Source: Endomychus coccineus
Lineage: Eukaryota; Arthropoda; Insecta; Coleoptera; Endomychidae
Length of the DNA: 64,000 nucleotides
Direction of reading: 5' to 3'
Assembly: GCA_958510875.1 (NCBI GenBank)
Contig: OY294068.1
Coordinates: 191,914,315 to 191,978,314 of the forward strand
Position numbers and translations under genes: made by a program. Below the pieces are notes generated by a model. That model saw only the letters and a list, made by a program, of their open reading frames with translations. It had not been told where the DNA came from and did not search any database. Within the stretch, counting starts at the first letter, position 1, and each line of letters starts with the position of its first letter. This document shows, piece after piece, positions 1 through 11,718 of this stretch.

Positions 1-7
1 CTCACTG

Positions 8-1143
8 TATACAGGGTGTTTCAGAAAGACCTCCCGTAAATGCAAGGGACGGTAGATTTTGCAAAAATAATCAAATTTTTCACATAAACGTGTGCAGTTA
101 CAGATATTTCGTAGAATTCTGGTACACGTGGGTTTCAGAGGACGCCGAATAAGATGGTTTAGTTCGTTTCAGATTATGCGGTAGAGGGCGCTGGTTGCGT
201 GACTTTTCGGCGTTTCTTTTAGCTTTAACTTTTTGAGAATAATTTTTTTTTCTTTGCACATTTTTCTGGTTTACAATTTTATTTCAAACAAATAATGTGC
301 TCTTGTTGAGGGTCTCAAAATTTCACCTTTTTCGAGAAAAACGCGTTTAAATGAACATAACAAAAACTCATTAATTGTTTAATTGTTCATTTGTTCATTT
401 GAACGCGTTTTTCTCGAACTTTGAAACAAAATTTCAGTTTTTTTTGCAAATTTAATCTAATTTCCGATTATCATTTCATAACTATACCGTATGATTTAAG
501 TTTTTGGGATAAAATTAATAAAACCGTTATCATTACAAATTACGCCCTCTAGCAATTTTATTAGGAACTATCGTGTACCAATAGATACGACAATTGGAAG
601 TACGTACCTTCTCTTCTATACAAATTAAAGGTTACTAAAATCGAATGAGTCCTTTAGAAACTGCATCGATTTAAATTATTACACTTTCAATAGCTTCCCC
701 CACTCTTATCAAGGTCGGTATGTCAATGAGCTTCGAACAAAAATGATGTAAAATTGTCTAACCTTTCTAATGATGTTAACAAAGATATACCTTAGTGCGA
801 GAATTTCCGGAGAACCAATTTAGTTACTACCAAAATCGCGTATGTTCATTTAAACGCGTTTTTCTCGAAAACAGATCTTGAGAACCTCAACAAGAGTACA
901 TTATTTGCTTGAAATAAAATTGATAATCAGAAAAATGGGCAAAAAAAACAAAAAAATTATTCTCAAAAAAGTTAAGGCTAAAAGAAATGCCGAAAAGTCG
1001 CGCACCCGGCGCCCTCTACCGCATAACCTGTATCTCCGAAACGAAAGAAGATAGGACCATAGTTTATTTGAAAAATCTGATTATTTTTATAAAATCTACC
1101 GTCCCCTGCATTTACGGGAGGTCTTTCTGAAACGCCCTGTATA
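8..1143. mobile_element. Non-autonomous TIR element, foldback type
   Basis: The left end reads TATACAGGGTGTTTCAG and the right end is its inverted copy with one difference in the first 15 bases (GGGC for GGGT). The inverted similarity runs inward for about 300-400 bp (roughly 8-400 against 838-1143), interrupted by small indels. The shared inner motif is an ACGCGTTT-TTCTCGA block near 340 and 855. A further small inverted pair lies at about 335-420 inside the left arm. There is no open reading frame of transposase length, so it must be mobilised in trans. The outermost TA may be the target duplication. The superfamily is not certain; TA targets suggest Tc1/mariner-like mobilisation. It lies upstream of the first visible zinc-finger exon, probably in an intron. 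Confidence 0.8.
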
Positions 1144-1858
1144 AATTCGATTTGAGCCTTAAATCGACGGTTTTAAGAATATTTCATGATTGCTTGTAAT
1201 TTTTTTGGCATGATTCCTAAATTTGTTGATCTGACTAGATTGAGAAGTGGAATTGATCAGTTGAATACAATAATTTTTTCAACCATATCCACAAAAATTT
1301 GAGCATTCAGCATTTTCTTTAATTTGGTCTGACTGAGTCAACATCTTGTGTAAAATTTTTCAGAAACCTTAATTACCTGCTGCTTTCAATTTATAAACCA
1401 TATTTCTGCCAACTAAACATTTTACGAATTGATTCTTGTCCTCATGTACAAAAACACACGTTTAAGGTTTTCAAATATTTATTAAAAAGAACTTTTCATA
1501 TGTTTCGCCAAAGGAAGTTTGGTATAAACTGTTTTTACACCAAACTTTCAAAGATGGTGGCAAAACATACAGTTTTTTGAATGTTATTATGAAAATCCGA
1601 AACTTACTTTTGTTCCATCGTTAACAAAACAATCGACGATTATTGTTCTATTATATGATTTGGCGACAAAATAAGATACCGTTATTTCTAATGATTATTT
1701 TGGGACGGAAACCCTCGATTATGTGATATTTTAAAGTACATTTGATATTCCATTCTTCATTGTAAATGAGAGGCAAGTTCTAGTCAAATTTGAATAATTT
1801 CTCGTCACTCGTTGAGTATGAATTTCAAGAAACAATAGTGATTAGCTGAATATTTCAG
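1144..1858. other. AT-rich stretch, probably intron
   Basis: No gene or named repeat was recognised. It lies immediately upstream of the zinc-finger exon and is most simply intronic or 5' flanking sequence of that gene. It contains several short homopolymer runs and no long open frame. Confidence 0.4.
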
Positions 1859-4800
1859 GATTGCAGTTCTTTATATCAGCTCCGTCATGGTATTGCAAAC
1901 TTTGTGATGTATGGATTGGTGATTTGCATTGTGCTTCTCAACATTTAAAATCACAAGTTCATTTTCAGAATTATCAGGTAAGTTCTTTTCATAGATTCAT
2001 TATTCATCCTATCCCATCATCCATCCTTGTTGTATTCATATAAAATTTTGTTTGAATAACAACAATTTTCTTCAATTCAAGCTTCAATATTTTTAAGCAG
2101 ATATAGTACAGGGAAAATACAAAATTTCCAAGCCTCTATAAATTACCATCATAAAAAAAAATGAAAATCTATCACTTCATGACATTTGCATGTTGTTTCC
2201 TACTGTTGTCATGTTTAATATGATGAATAACTGTCAAACAATTTTTTTTAGAATTTTGTTGAGCAAAATCCGCATTGGGAAATGGAATGGCTCAAAGATA
2301 GAGAAAAGGCATTGTCAAGAAATGGTAAGCAAAATTCCTCTGATTCGGATGTAACTACCGAATCAAAAAAGAAAAAGAAGCGCAAAGATAAACGATCAGC
2401 AGAATCGAGTAAAGAGAAAAAAAAGAAAAAACATTCCAGGAAAAGAAAAAAGCACACTAGTGATTCGAGTAGTAGTTCGAGTTCATCAGACTCGAGTTCT
2501 GATGAGAACGCGTTGGGTGATAAGTCGAAAAGTATTAGAGTGGCTATGAGAAACGTCAAAGTAGAATCTATTATGAATGAAGATTTGACGGAAAAATGGG
2601 AAATGTTGGGTCGTATCGTGGAAGAACATAAGAAGAAAGAAAAGGAGATTAAGAAAGTTCCCGAACCACCTAAGGACGCTTTAATAAGTCAATGGATGAC
2701 CGTGAGCGAACCTCAGGAAAAGGATAAATATCTTTTAGACTCGTTGAAGGATCGCATGAAACAGAAACAGAACGTGGAGAAGGCCAAATACGCGGAGGTG
2801 GAGAAAAAACGGAAGGAGCGTGAAATTAAAGAACGCGAAGAAGCCGAAAGAAGACAGAAAGAAGAAAAGGAGGCGTTCGAAAAGCTAGAGAAGGACAGAA
2901 AGGAAAGAGAACGGCTTGAATATGAACGAATCATCGACAAGGATAGGGATCAGGTGAAGTTCAAACAGAGTTTGAGAGAGAAATACTACAGAAGGAGGCA
3001 TACTCCGAGTCCAAGTCCTGAAAGGAAAAGAAGTATCAGCCCCGAGCAACCGACTTATAATCGAAGATCTTCTCCTCCTTCCAGGTTCGTTTGTTATCAA
3101 AGCTATTTTATGAATTGTTACATTATATCGGGTGTTTTTTTTTAGCGTGATAGAAGTTTGAATCGGAATAAAACGCATACAATTTGACGAAATGAACGTA
3201 ATTTTGTCTTTATTAAATAGAAAATCTTGTGTCATTTATTGTTTTAATTTATTTCGGGCATATTATCGCCACTATTATCTATTACAGCGCAGCCTGGAGG
3301 TGCAGTTTTCCGCAACTCTTTCACGCATTCCTCGTCTTATTTCGCAACTAGCACGCATAATGTTTGCCTTCAAATGGTTCAACGTCGCTAGTTTATCTGC
3401 ATTCTGCATACACCAAAGACTCACGGACAATAATTCGGAGGGGTCAAGTCACGGGTCACCCTGTGGTAGCGACATCGAAACCGTTTCACATATTTTTGCT
3501 TCTTCCATCTGGACGGTCTATCCATATGACAAAATTAACTGGTTGGGTTTCTCCTGGAAGTAGACTTGTGTCTTACAAGTTGTTGGACGCATCTTCTATA
3601 AATTCAACAAATGTGGATGCATTTACCATCCTTATATGTAGAGCAAATTTTGCGTCTCATCGAGGTTTCGGGTCGGATGAGTGAATTTTTCTACAAAGAC
3701 TGTCAGAAATTGAAGAAACATCCTCTAATTGTGACTTCTGGAAAGGTTAACGACAATGCGTTGATTACCGCATTTTCAAAATCTATGATTACTAATTGGT
3801 GCAGCGGTGGGATAAAGGTTTTCGATCCCTTGTACATACTTTCTTATAGAGAAGAAGCGTGTAAGAAGGGGCACTGTTTCAAAAGTTCCGCCCGTGAACC
3901 AATAACTTGCTTTTCCAGAATATTAAGAGACTTTTATTCCAAAATTTAAAATTTGGGGTCGGATGATTGAATCCTCTAATTGTGGCTTCTGGAAAGGTTT
4001 ACGACAATGCGTTCGTTATTGCCTTTTCAAAATCTATGATAACTACTTGGTGCAGCTTTGGGACAAAGATTTTCGATCTCTTTTAATATTATGGCGTACC
4101 AGGTGCTTAGTATGTTGGTTAGGTGTGCTCTTTAAACTGGAGTTGTCGGTCCGTGCTTCTTCAAAAATGATGGCGGACAGCCGTCAATGGCGACGCTATA
4201 GAGCCATGATAAGAGACTATTTGTTCCCCGATTAGGTGGCATGATAGTTCAAGCAATAGACAAGTGCGTGCAGAAATTAATACCGGGAAAAAAATATGAG
4301 CGTATAGGAAATTAAATTTGAAGGTGAGTTTCTGTTTCATGCAACTCGATCCGAAATGGCGAACATTACCTAATAAATTAGCAAAGTTGCAAAAAGCGGT
4401 TTTTCCTAAATAAGTGAAAAACTATAGCTCGGATCGAAAAAAGTTGAATGAGAAAGTTCTAGGTATCAAATAGATACCTAAAACAGATTCTATGATAATA
4501 TCAATATCTTCATACTTTTCGAGTTAAATTGAAAAAACCGCTACAAATTGGGGTATCGAGAACTTTTTAACTATTACGTTCACGTACTTGTTATTTACTG
4601 TACGTATAGCATATGGCAAGTTTAAAAAGTGTTTTTTTTTAATTAAAAATATTGATTATTTTTCGACATATATCGATTTTTCGAAAAAAAATGCGTCCAT
4701 AAATCGGCTAGATCTCCTCAGCGGATGGTCATAGAGTAACGATTTTGTCTTATTTTCTTCTTGAAGAGTTGTGCTATAATGTTATTAAAGAAATTTATGC

Positions 4801-6884
4801 GATTTTTCAAATTTTAAGGGTAAAAAAAATTGAACCTTTTTTTTTTCAAATAAGTCTTACAATTTTTATTTTAGGGTAAGGTTTTTGACGAAAATCGATT
4901 CCTGACATTTTTACACGAATTACCAAAAAAAAATTTCATCTACGACCTTCTGAACCAGAGATACCTAATTGTTTTATTTCAAAAAAATGTGTAAGGCTCA
5001 ATAAACATTTTATAGAAGTGTGCTTTATGGACGTTAATGTTAAATACCTAAATTTTCAATAAAAAATACTAGGATATGTTTCATTGATTATTATATAGTA
5101 TTAGAAATTGACTAACAAAGTGAAGCGTGCGCGCCTGCCGGAGCGTGCGGCATAGTGTGGATAACTGATTTCCTGCGTTCAAAGTGGCTTATGCTTGCAA
5201 AATTGTCAATACATATATTTTTTCACCCTTAAAATTTGAAAAATCGCTACATTTCTTTAATAACATCATATCACAACTCTTTAAGAAGAAAATAAGCCGC
5301 TTAGAAGATCTAACCAATTTATGAGACCGCCTTTTTTTTCGAAATATTGATGTATCTCGAAAAATAATCATATTTTAAATGAAAAAAAAAACACTCTTTA
5401 AGCATGTCATGGGCTATACGTACAGTAAATAACAATGGAAACGTAATAGTTGAAAACTTCTCGTTACCCCTATTTTTAACGGTTTTTTCAATATAACTCG
5501 AAAAGTATGAAAGATATCGATAATTATTATAGAAGGAAATACCTACAACTTTGTCCTTTAACTCTTTTTGATCCGAGCTATAGTTTTTTACTTATTTAAG
5601 AAAACCGCTTTTTGGAACTTTGCCAATTTTTTAGTTCAATGTTCGCCATTTCGAATCGAATTGCATGAAACAGAAACTCATCTTTAAATTTAATTTCCTA
5701 TACGCACATATTTTTTTCCAGGTATTATTTTCTGCAAATTTAACATTGGGCCGTCGTCTATTGCTTGGACTAATGAATGTAGTTCCAACAGGACTGCGCT
5801 ATATGCCATACAGCCGCTGAAACAATGGATCGCCTTTGGATTATTTTCTGTGGGGTGTTTATATGCAGATAAACGAACGATGATGAATCATTTGAAGGCT
5901 AACATTGTGCGTGTTATTGGCGAAATCGGGCGACCAATGCCTGAAAATTGGACCTCTAGAATGCGCTATATTAGAGCCAGTCGCCGGGCTCATTTGCCCA
6001 AAATAAAATCTTAATTATAAATGGCATAATATTTTCTATTCATTTAGTCAAATGGTACGTGTCTTTTTGTTCCAATTCGAAGTTATATCGCGTTAAAAAC
6101 TGCATTTCTTATAACAATTATATTTTTAATGTTGCCTTTCAAGAATGAATTAATTTGAATCTTGTTCCACAGATATCGGAAACATTCAAGAGAAAATGGA
6201 CAGGTGGCTCCCAAATTACGATCTCGCAGCCGAAGTCCCGATCGAAGACATGAAAAATCAGATTCACATTCGCAGAATACTAAAAGAAAACCGCCCGGGC
6301 CTCCGAGTTACAAAAAGTTGCCGTTTATAGGTCGAATGCCTCTGTTCAAGCACAGAAAACCGGACGACATCAAGAACGAAAAAGAACTTAAGAAAGAGGA
6401 GTATGATAAGCCCAGGTTAACTCGGTTTCAGCCAGGACATTTAGCGAGATCTTTCATCCCCGAACCCGAAGTTGTATGTTTTCCTAAATTATCTTCTTAT
6501 CCTGAACTAACTTTACCCCCTACTCCCATCGTAGCAGCCGAGCCTCCACCACCTCCACCGAAAATAACCCATATTCCTAAACCCCCACCACCTCCTAAAA
6601 GAATCGAACCTGATACCAACGTGCAAAATTTTAAAAATGAAGATTTCGATCCAAATCTCTATGAAGATCCCAGTGAAATGTTGAAATCCTGTTACTCAGG
6701 AATGGATTATGGTGGGATGTACAATCAGATGTACGAATATGATGATAGTTCGATTGCTAAAAATTCTGGAGATGTTCCAATGTCTCATATGATGCCTCTT
6801 CAACCACCCCCTATGCCTCCTGGAGAAGATGATCTGGCCATGCTTGGTATCAGTGCTGATGATATGGCTGCTCAGAGATTTTAA
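1859..6884 (+). CDS. U1/matrin-type zinc-finger RS-rich nuclear protein, 3' three exons (CG9776-like)
   Basis: Three exons are visible: about 1859-1977, 2252-3084 and 6173-6884 (stop TAA 6882-6884). Junctions are CAG|GTAAGT, TTTTAG|AAT, CCAG|GTTCGT and CCACAG|AT. The last two exons total 1545 nt, which is exactly in phase. Exon 1 encodes a U1-type zinc finger, C-x2-C-x12-H-x5-H (CKLC...HLKSQVH). Exon 2 starts [20 protein letters not shown], then a Lys/Ser-rich nuclear-localisation-like tract, a long charged probable coiled coil (about 2590-2960) and an RS/SP-rich patch ([14 protein letters not shown]). Exon 3 starts with [10 protein letters not shown], has two polyproline runs and ends in an acidic, Met-rich tail. 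The layout resembles Drosophila 'zinc finger matrin-type protein CG9776' from memory. A nuclear RNA-related role is inference. The first exons lie upstream of the window. The exact 5' edge of the first visible exon is uncertain because alternative AGs occur at 1866 and 1879. Confidence 0.82.
3719..4090 (+). repeat. Diverged direct duplication, offset 251 bp
   Basis: The segment beginning TCCTCTAATTGTGACTTCTGG at 3721 recurs at 3972 and stays similar for about 110 bp, through the AAGRTTTTCGATC block (about 3820 and 4070). It lies inside the mariner-like relic and breaks any transposase frame. The duplication predates considerable point divergence. Confidence 0.7.
4247..5770. mobile_element. 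Foldback element with about 550-600 bp inverted arms
   Basis: The left arm starts GTTCAAGCAATAGAC at 4247. The right arm ends with the inverse of GTCCAAGCAATAGAC at 5770. A TA dinucleotide flanks both sides (4245-4246 and 5771-5772), consistent with a TA target duplication. Inverted similarity extends through about 4247-4830 and 5200-5770, leaving a central AT-rich region of about 370 bp. No coding capacity is visible. It interrupts the mariner-like transposase remnant between the DG and FLWG motifs, so it inserted later. Confidence 0.82.
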
Positions 6885-7084
6885 ATATCGTTTCGAAATA
6901 TTGAATTGTTTTGTATTTATATCCTTTCAAACTTTACTTTGGCTTAGTAAAAGTAAAAACAGTATTTTTGTTGTTTGATTTCCTTCTAAAACTCCTATTT
7001 CAGCAAACTGAACATTTTGTAGAACTCATTTTTATATAGGTAAGTATCTATTTGCTTATTGTTGCTTTATGAAAGTAGGAATAT
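6885..7084 (+). repeat. Repeat partner of 8888-9030
   Basis: After the zinc-finger gene stop, about 140 bp starting AACTTTACTTTGGCTTAG (6931) recurs at 8885-9030 with minor changes. The pair brackets the non-LTR fragments at 7.1-8.7 kb in direct orientation, which suggests those fragments were inserted into, or duplicated with, this host repeat. The 3' UTR of the zinc-finger gene presumably ends within this stretch; no clear AATAAA is seen. Confidence 0.6.
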
Positions 7085-8104
7085 TAAATTTCAGAAAATT
7101 TAAGCAGGATGCTGTCAGGTTTCAAACACCAGACGTCCTCATAACACAAAGGACGGACTGGGAGAACAAAGACTTTGGGCCGCTTCCGCCAGGGAGACTC
7201 GTGTGATTCACGGACGGTCTAGGATTGGCGAGTCTAGCGGAGTCGGAGTTCACTCGGGTGCACCCAGAAGGGAAATTTCAGTTCCCCTAGGTGGCGATGC
7301 AACCGTTTTCCAGGCTGAGGTCTGTGTAATACGGACTTGTGCCCTGGAAAACCTGAGATTAAACTACCGAGGTAGGCGGATTTACATCTGCACAGACAGC
7401 CGAGGGACCCTGGACGCGAGGGCGCACTTTGCGCCCACAAAGTGACTTGGGCTTGTCTTAGAGTGCAGGGAAACTCTGGCTGAATTAGCCAGAAGGAACA
7501 AACTTCAGCTAGTGTAGGTAACTGCCCACTCAGGCGTTAAAGGAAATGAAGTTGCCGATGAACTGGCTAAACGGGGTTCCTTGAGTGCCCCTGGCTCCGA
7601 TTCTACGATCGGAATTTCATTTGTCACCGGGCCCCACGCCCTCAAGAAGCTACTGGATAGACAGTGGCTCTCGGTCTGGCGTAGTGCCCCCGGCATGAGA
7701 CAAGCAAAGCTCCACGTTAAGGAGTTCTCGCCTAAACTCTCCAAAACTACTCTATGAGCAGAAGAGGCCTAAAACTGGTGACAGGACACTGTCATCTGAA
7801 TAAACATCTACACACAATGGGCACTGTTGAAGACCCAGCTTGTAGTAGATGTGGAGAGGCGGATGAAACTGCCTCTCACATCCTAGCAGAATGTCCAGTA
7901 CTGGCTTCTCTTAGGCTACAACACCTCGGCAGCACACATATGCTACTTAAAGCCGTGAGAGATATCAGTCCATGCAAAATTTTAGCCTTCGGCACTGCCG
8001 TAGGCCTGCTGAACTGATTCTTGTAGCAAGGGGCGCACAATGGACCCAATCAAGCGGTCAAAGTGCTCCGGACTTCTCCGCCCCCGCTTTGATTGATTGA
8101 TTCA
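7085..8104 (+). mobile_element. Non-LTR retrotransposon 3' fragment with RNase H domain
   Basis: Conceptual + strand translation gives an RNase H region. DATVFQAEVCVI (about 7295-7330) carries the Glu, CTDSRGTLDA (7391-7418) the second acidic residue, and VKGNEVADELAKRG (about 7535-7577) the last Asp. The C-terminal frame at 7754-8017 contains LVTGHCHLNKHLHTMG and a CxxC...H...C knuckle (CSRCGEADETASHILAEC). Stops and frameshifts separate the parts. The 3' tail ends in short TTGA/TGAT repeats at 8086-8103, a typical non-LTR 3' end. This is the RNase H-bearing I/R1-like group. Related minus-strand copies occur at 30.04-30.64 kb and 51.78-51.90 kb. It is a 5'-truncated dead copy. Confidence 0.85.
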
Positions 8105-8126
8105 AGTATTAAATGAATATTTCTTG

Positions 8127-9101
8127 TTGGCTTTCGCCAGATAACAGTCGTAAGGTTTCTATAATCTAGATCTATGTATAATACAAACTAACACCTAGGC
8201 ATCAGAGGCCTATTTAAATCCTACCTCTCAAATCGAGAGCAACAAGTAATACTAAACAATATTCATAGCAGTACCAAAACAGTGAATCATGGAGTACCAC
8301 AAGGTACTGTATTGGGTCCAATTATTTTTTTAGTGTATATTAATGATTTCTTATTATCAAATGAAATCTGCATCGTAATATCTTATGCGGATGATCAGTA
8401 ATATTTTTTAAAGGGAGAAATTGGCATGCAATTAAAATCGTGATTTTAAATAAAATGACAAATCAACATATGGCTCAACAAAAATCTATTAACATTAAAT
8501 CTAAATAAGACTGTGCATACCTTTTACATCATATGCGAACAACTTACCAACATAATAATTAATAACAGAGTTTTAAAACAAAATATAGAAAAGCACTTAG
8601 TTGTAGCTATTAATGATAAAATTTTAAGTGGTTACAGTTTAATTATTAATCAACAATTATTTAGTTATGTTGAACAAATATATTTATGTTAAGTTAATGT
8701 AAAGTTAATTCACTTTGTATAATAAATAATAACTCATTATTAATAATTAATTAATTATGGTGATAAAGGCATTTTGCCTATATTGCCTATATGTTAAGAT
8801 TTCTGCATTTTTCATTAAAAATCTTTGCCTATGTAAGCGCCGTTTTCTTCAATTTTTGTTGCCTATTAATCGGAGTTTTACTTATAACTTTACTTTGGCT
8901 TAGTAAAAGTGATTGTTGTTTAATTACCTTCTAAAACTCCTATTTCATCAAACTGAACATTTTGTAGAACTCATTCTTATACCGGTAAGTATATATTTGC
9001 TTATTGTTGCTTAATGAAAGTAGAAAATATATTTGTTGGCTTCAGCCAGATAATGGTAAGGTTTCTATAATCTAGATCTATCTATAATACAAACTAACAG
9101 T
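8127..9101 (+). repeat. Direct repeat pair of about 68 bp bracketing an RT fragment
   Basis: The block at 8127-8194 (starting GTTGGCTTTCGCCAGATAAC and running through TCTAGATCTATGTATAATAC) recurs at 9034-9101. Together with the 6931/8885 pair, this shows a local repeat unit present at least twice, with an RT fragment lying just 3' of the first copy. Confidence 0.6.
8198..8420 (+). mobile_element. Non-LTR reverse transcriptase fragment
   Basis: A short open stretch translates as GIRGLFKSYLSNREQQVIL, then the RT block NHGVPQGTVLGPIIFLVYIND and SYADD, the catalytic YADD-type motif. It breaks into stops directly after SYADDQ. The family is Jockey/CR1-like by these motifs, distinct from the RNase H-type element next to it. 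8420-8890 is AT-rich with no further recognisable domain. Confidence 0.8.
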
Positions 9102-9110
9102 TCCAGACAG

Positions 9111-9296
9111 TTGTTTGGCTATGTAAAGCTCATGATCGGGTTATTTATATCCTCTACACAGTATGGTCGGACAGTAACATTGCAAACTCGTCCTGTTGAT
9201 GAACTCGAGAGAGAGCGAAACAGCTATCCGGAACTATTAGTTTGTGACGTTACGGATCAATCTAGACTAGAAAACTTGCTACATTATGAAAAATAA
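9111..9296 (+). other. Possible 3' terminal exon or orphan ORF, unrecognised
   Basis: An open frame of about 60 codons ends ...ERERNSYPELLVCDVTD.., LLHYEK, stop. AATAAA signals overlap and follow the stop (9292 and 9304). The upstream CTAACAG/TTCCAG sequences at 9097-9107 could serve as splice acceptors. The composition is host-protein-like, not transposase-like, but I recognise no family and see no partner exon. It may also be cargo of the surrounding repeat. Confidence 0.25.
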
Positions 9297-9309
9297 ACAA
9301 ACAAATAAA

Positions 9310-9704
9310 GTTGCATTTACTTGGTTAAATACCAATATGATTTTAAACAGTTGATGCTTAATGCAAATTCTAGTTCAAATGAATTGAAATACTTTTTAAT
9401 TCAAACTTTGGGATATTAAAAAGGAAAATATTTAAGTTCCTTCAAAAACTCCTTTTATTTTATCATACAACATTTTGGAGAACACAATCCTCTATAATAC
9501 GAGGTATTATATTATCATAATGCATGATTGAAAGTAGACCACAGATAAAAAATATAAAACATTCGAAAACCAATAAAAATATATTTCTTCATGACGAATC
9601 ATTGAATGCACGATTTTTGAAGTGAAAACTTCTTTAGGCGCGTTGGGCTATTTCAGAAGGGGTAAAACCATGAGTCACGCTGTAGCTATATGCATTAGGT
9701 ATTA
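9310..9704. other. AT-rich, degraded repeat
   Basis: Contains a weak third version of the ACTCCT...ACATTTTG...GAAC block seen at 7000 and 8950 (about 9440-9490). Nothing else was recognised. Confidence 0.35.
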
Positions 9705-9960
9705 TTGATACTGCTGCGAGCGCAACTGCGGCCGTGCGGGACTCGAGTCAGGCGTCAGGCAGTCTCTCTATACGCTTACACACGTGTGCATATCTGAGTC
9801 GGTGTTGGTGAGCCAGTGCTCTCGATTACGGTGTACAGGACAGGTATACGTATAAACTGCGTATACACACTATACACTGTATGCAACTACAACAGCACGC
9901 ATATACTCGACGTTATTCATTCATTCAATCCTCCGTCCTCGTGCAGACGAAAGTTATATT
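9705..9960 (+). promoter_or_regulatory. GC-rich island, candidate promoter / 5' noncoding exon
   Basis: The stretch stands out from its AT-rich surroundings (GAGCGCAACTGCGGCCGTGC at about 9718 and following). It has no long open frame and ends at a good splice donor (ACAG|GTATAC at 9843/9844). It lies about 1.9 kb upstream of the spliced ATG exon at 11719 on the same strand, so a leader exon of that gene is plausible. That link is inference. A second, weaker candidate of similar character lies near 10850-10960. Confidence 0.3.
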
Positions 9961-11718
9961 TTTATGCTAACTGAAAAAATGGACCTTTTTTTGCAATACA
10001 ACTCATACTTTAATTATTAGAGTAAAAAGTAATAAATAAATTATGTGTGATCGGTAATAGTAGCCTGTTTTTATATATGAGCACACAGTATATTTCATGC
10101 TTGGATCTATCTAATAATTTAAGTATCGTCGAAGTTATCGATAATGACGACGCAAATGAAGAAAATGCTATTTAACATTACTTTCATTTACATAGATGTG
10201 AATATCAATAAATAATATGTTTTGAAAATAAAATAATGTGTATTTATTATAATGGCTATCGGGTTACATTCATACTCTTTACAGGGATTGTACCGCCCAT
10301 TATACGTTTTTTATTATTAAATATAAAAATGTATATAATTGTTGATTGAAATGCTGACAGTTGTGAAAATTAAAGAAAAACTAATTATATTAATTTTCAT
10401 TTAAAAATTATAAAATTGTAATTTCGGATGCTACAATAATTCAAAGATAACAAAATAAATTGGTTACTTCATAATGTCAGTTTTCAGCCAACAGCCCGTT
10501 TTTTTTTTATATCATGAACCATTGAATTTTGATCAAAGTTTGACTAAAATGTGGTCGGAATCTTGTTTCAGGTTCAACTTCTTGGTTACAAAGATTACTG
10601 ACTTTCTAAAAAGTTGTCAATTTTTATAAACTCTACATTACCCGGATCTTTAAATCTTTCTTCACTAGTTTACTCCCATTCTTTACACCGTCACCTCACA
10701 TTGTTATTTGAGTTTTATTTTTATTTGTGTAACACAACACAACAACAATAAAAATAATTTACGCATATATAATAGTATTATTAACAACTAATACCAGTAC
10801 TATACCTACCGAACCCCAAGAGAGACAAAAGTTCAACCCCAACTTTTAACTGCTTTTCGTGTTCATGTCGTGAGCTACCTATCTGATAGCGTGCATCTTT
10901 CCCCCACTCGCACTGCTGATGAGGACAGTGCCTCAACACGTGTGTTCTCTCTCTGTTTACTCATTGTAGATTGTACAAATTCGTTTGACCGAATATGGGA
11001 TCAAGATTGAGTCATATAGTCGATCTGCCTGAGTTGGAATTCATGACTGGCTAGTTAGTTGCAGATTATGGGTGTGAAGTGAATATTTTACATATCCTTG
11101 AATTCATGAGGCATATTCAAACCTATACTTATCTCGCAATGCTCTGCAATATTTTAATATTGTTAACTTGAGTATAATTAAATAATAATGCTTATTTTCG
11201 CATTCACGGTTTGATTTGTATAATGAGGTTCTGCCCACCCGGAAAAGCTGCTGCTGGTTTATAAAATAAGTAACTGTCCTATGGTAGTGCCCTATGGTAC
11301 ACCCAATATGTATGTGTCGATCATATTCTTCTTAATCGAGTGTTATTGACATAAGAACTATTACGGGCCGAAAAGATTTTGTAGGACAGTCTTTGTATTT
11401 CTCCATCTTACAAATTCTGCGAAAGCGTTTGCAAGTAATATTTTCTAAAATGTGTATCAATTAGTAAATAAAATATTAGACTTGAAATATTCAAAAAATG
11501 GTCAACATTTATTAAGTTTTTGAACATTTAACGAGTGAGCATTAGAGGAAGTGATTATAAATCAAATCTTATTGTTAATCAATTAGCTAAAACAGTACGT
11601 TCAATAGGATTATGCAAATAGGAAATTCGTGACTGAAAACTTTGATTGCATGTTATGTTTATGAATCTCGTTTATGAAATAATCAATACGTGGATGACAC
11701 GCGACAGTAAACAACATC
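9961..11718. other. AT-rich intergenic or 5' intron
   Basis: No coding frame or known repeat was recognised apart from the mildly GC-richer patch at about 10850-10960. It may be the first intron of the gene starting at 11719. Confidence 0.35.

Larger units (their letters stand above)
3128..6112 (+). mobile_element. Mariner-like (DDE_3) element relic in the last intron
   Basis: The left end (about 3130-3215) and the right end (about 6025-6105, inverted) match over about 80 bp; shared pieces include CATACAATTTGACGAAATGAA against its counterpart near 6050. Recognisable transposase remnants on + are a degraded FxxDGxxP-type block near 4160-4230 and, after the nested insertion, [10 protein letters not shown] near 5825-5855 followed by a typical C-terminus (5780-6013). 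Stops and frameshifts are frequent, so it is dead. The interior also carries a diverged 251-bp tandem duplication and a nested 1.5 kb foldback element. It sits wholly inside the CG9776-like intron, in the same orientation as the gene. Exact ends are approximate. Confidence 0.7.

Noticed and set aside
2248..2559. Minus-strand Phe/Leu-rich frame
   Set aside because: Antisense of the Lys/Ser-rich tract of the zinc-finger gene.
7203..8017. Domesticated RNase H gene
   Set aside because: Several stops and frameshifts, a 3' repeat tail, and related fragments elsewhere in the window.
10850..10960. Second promoter or leader exon
   Set aside because: Only mildly GC-richer; no clear donor or initiator could be fixed.
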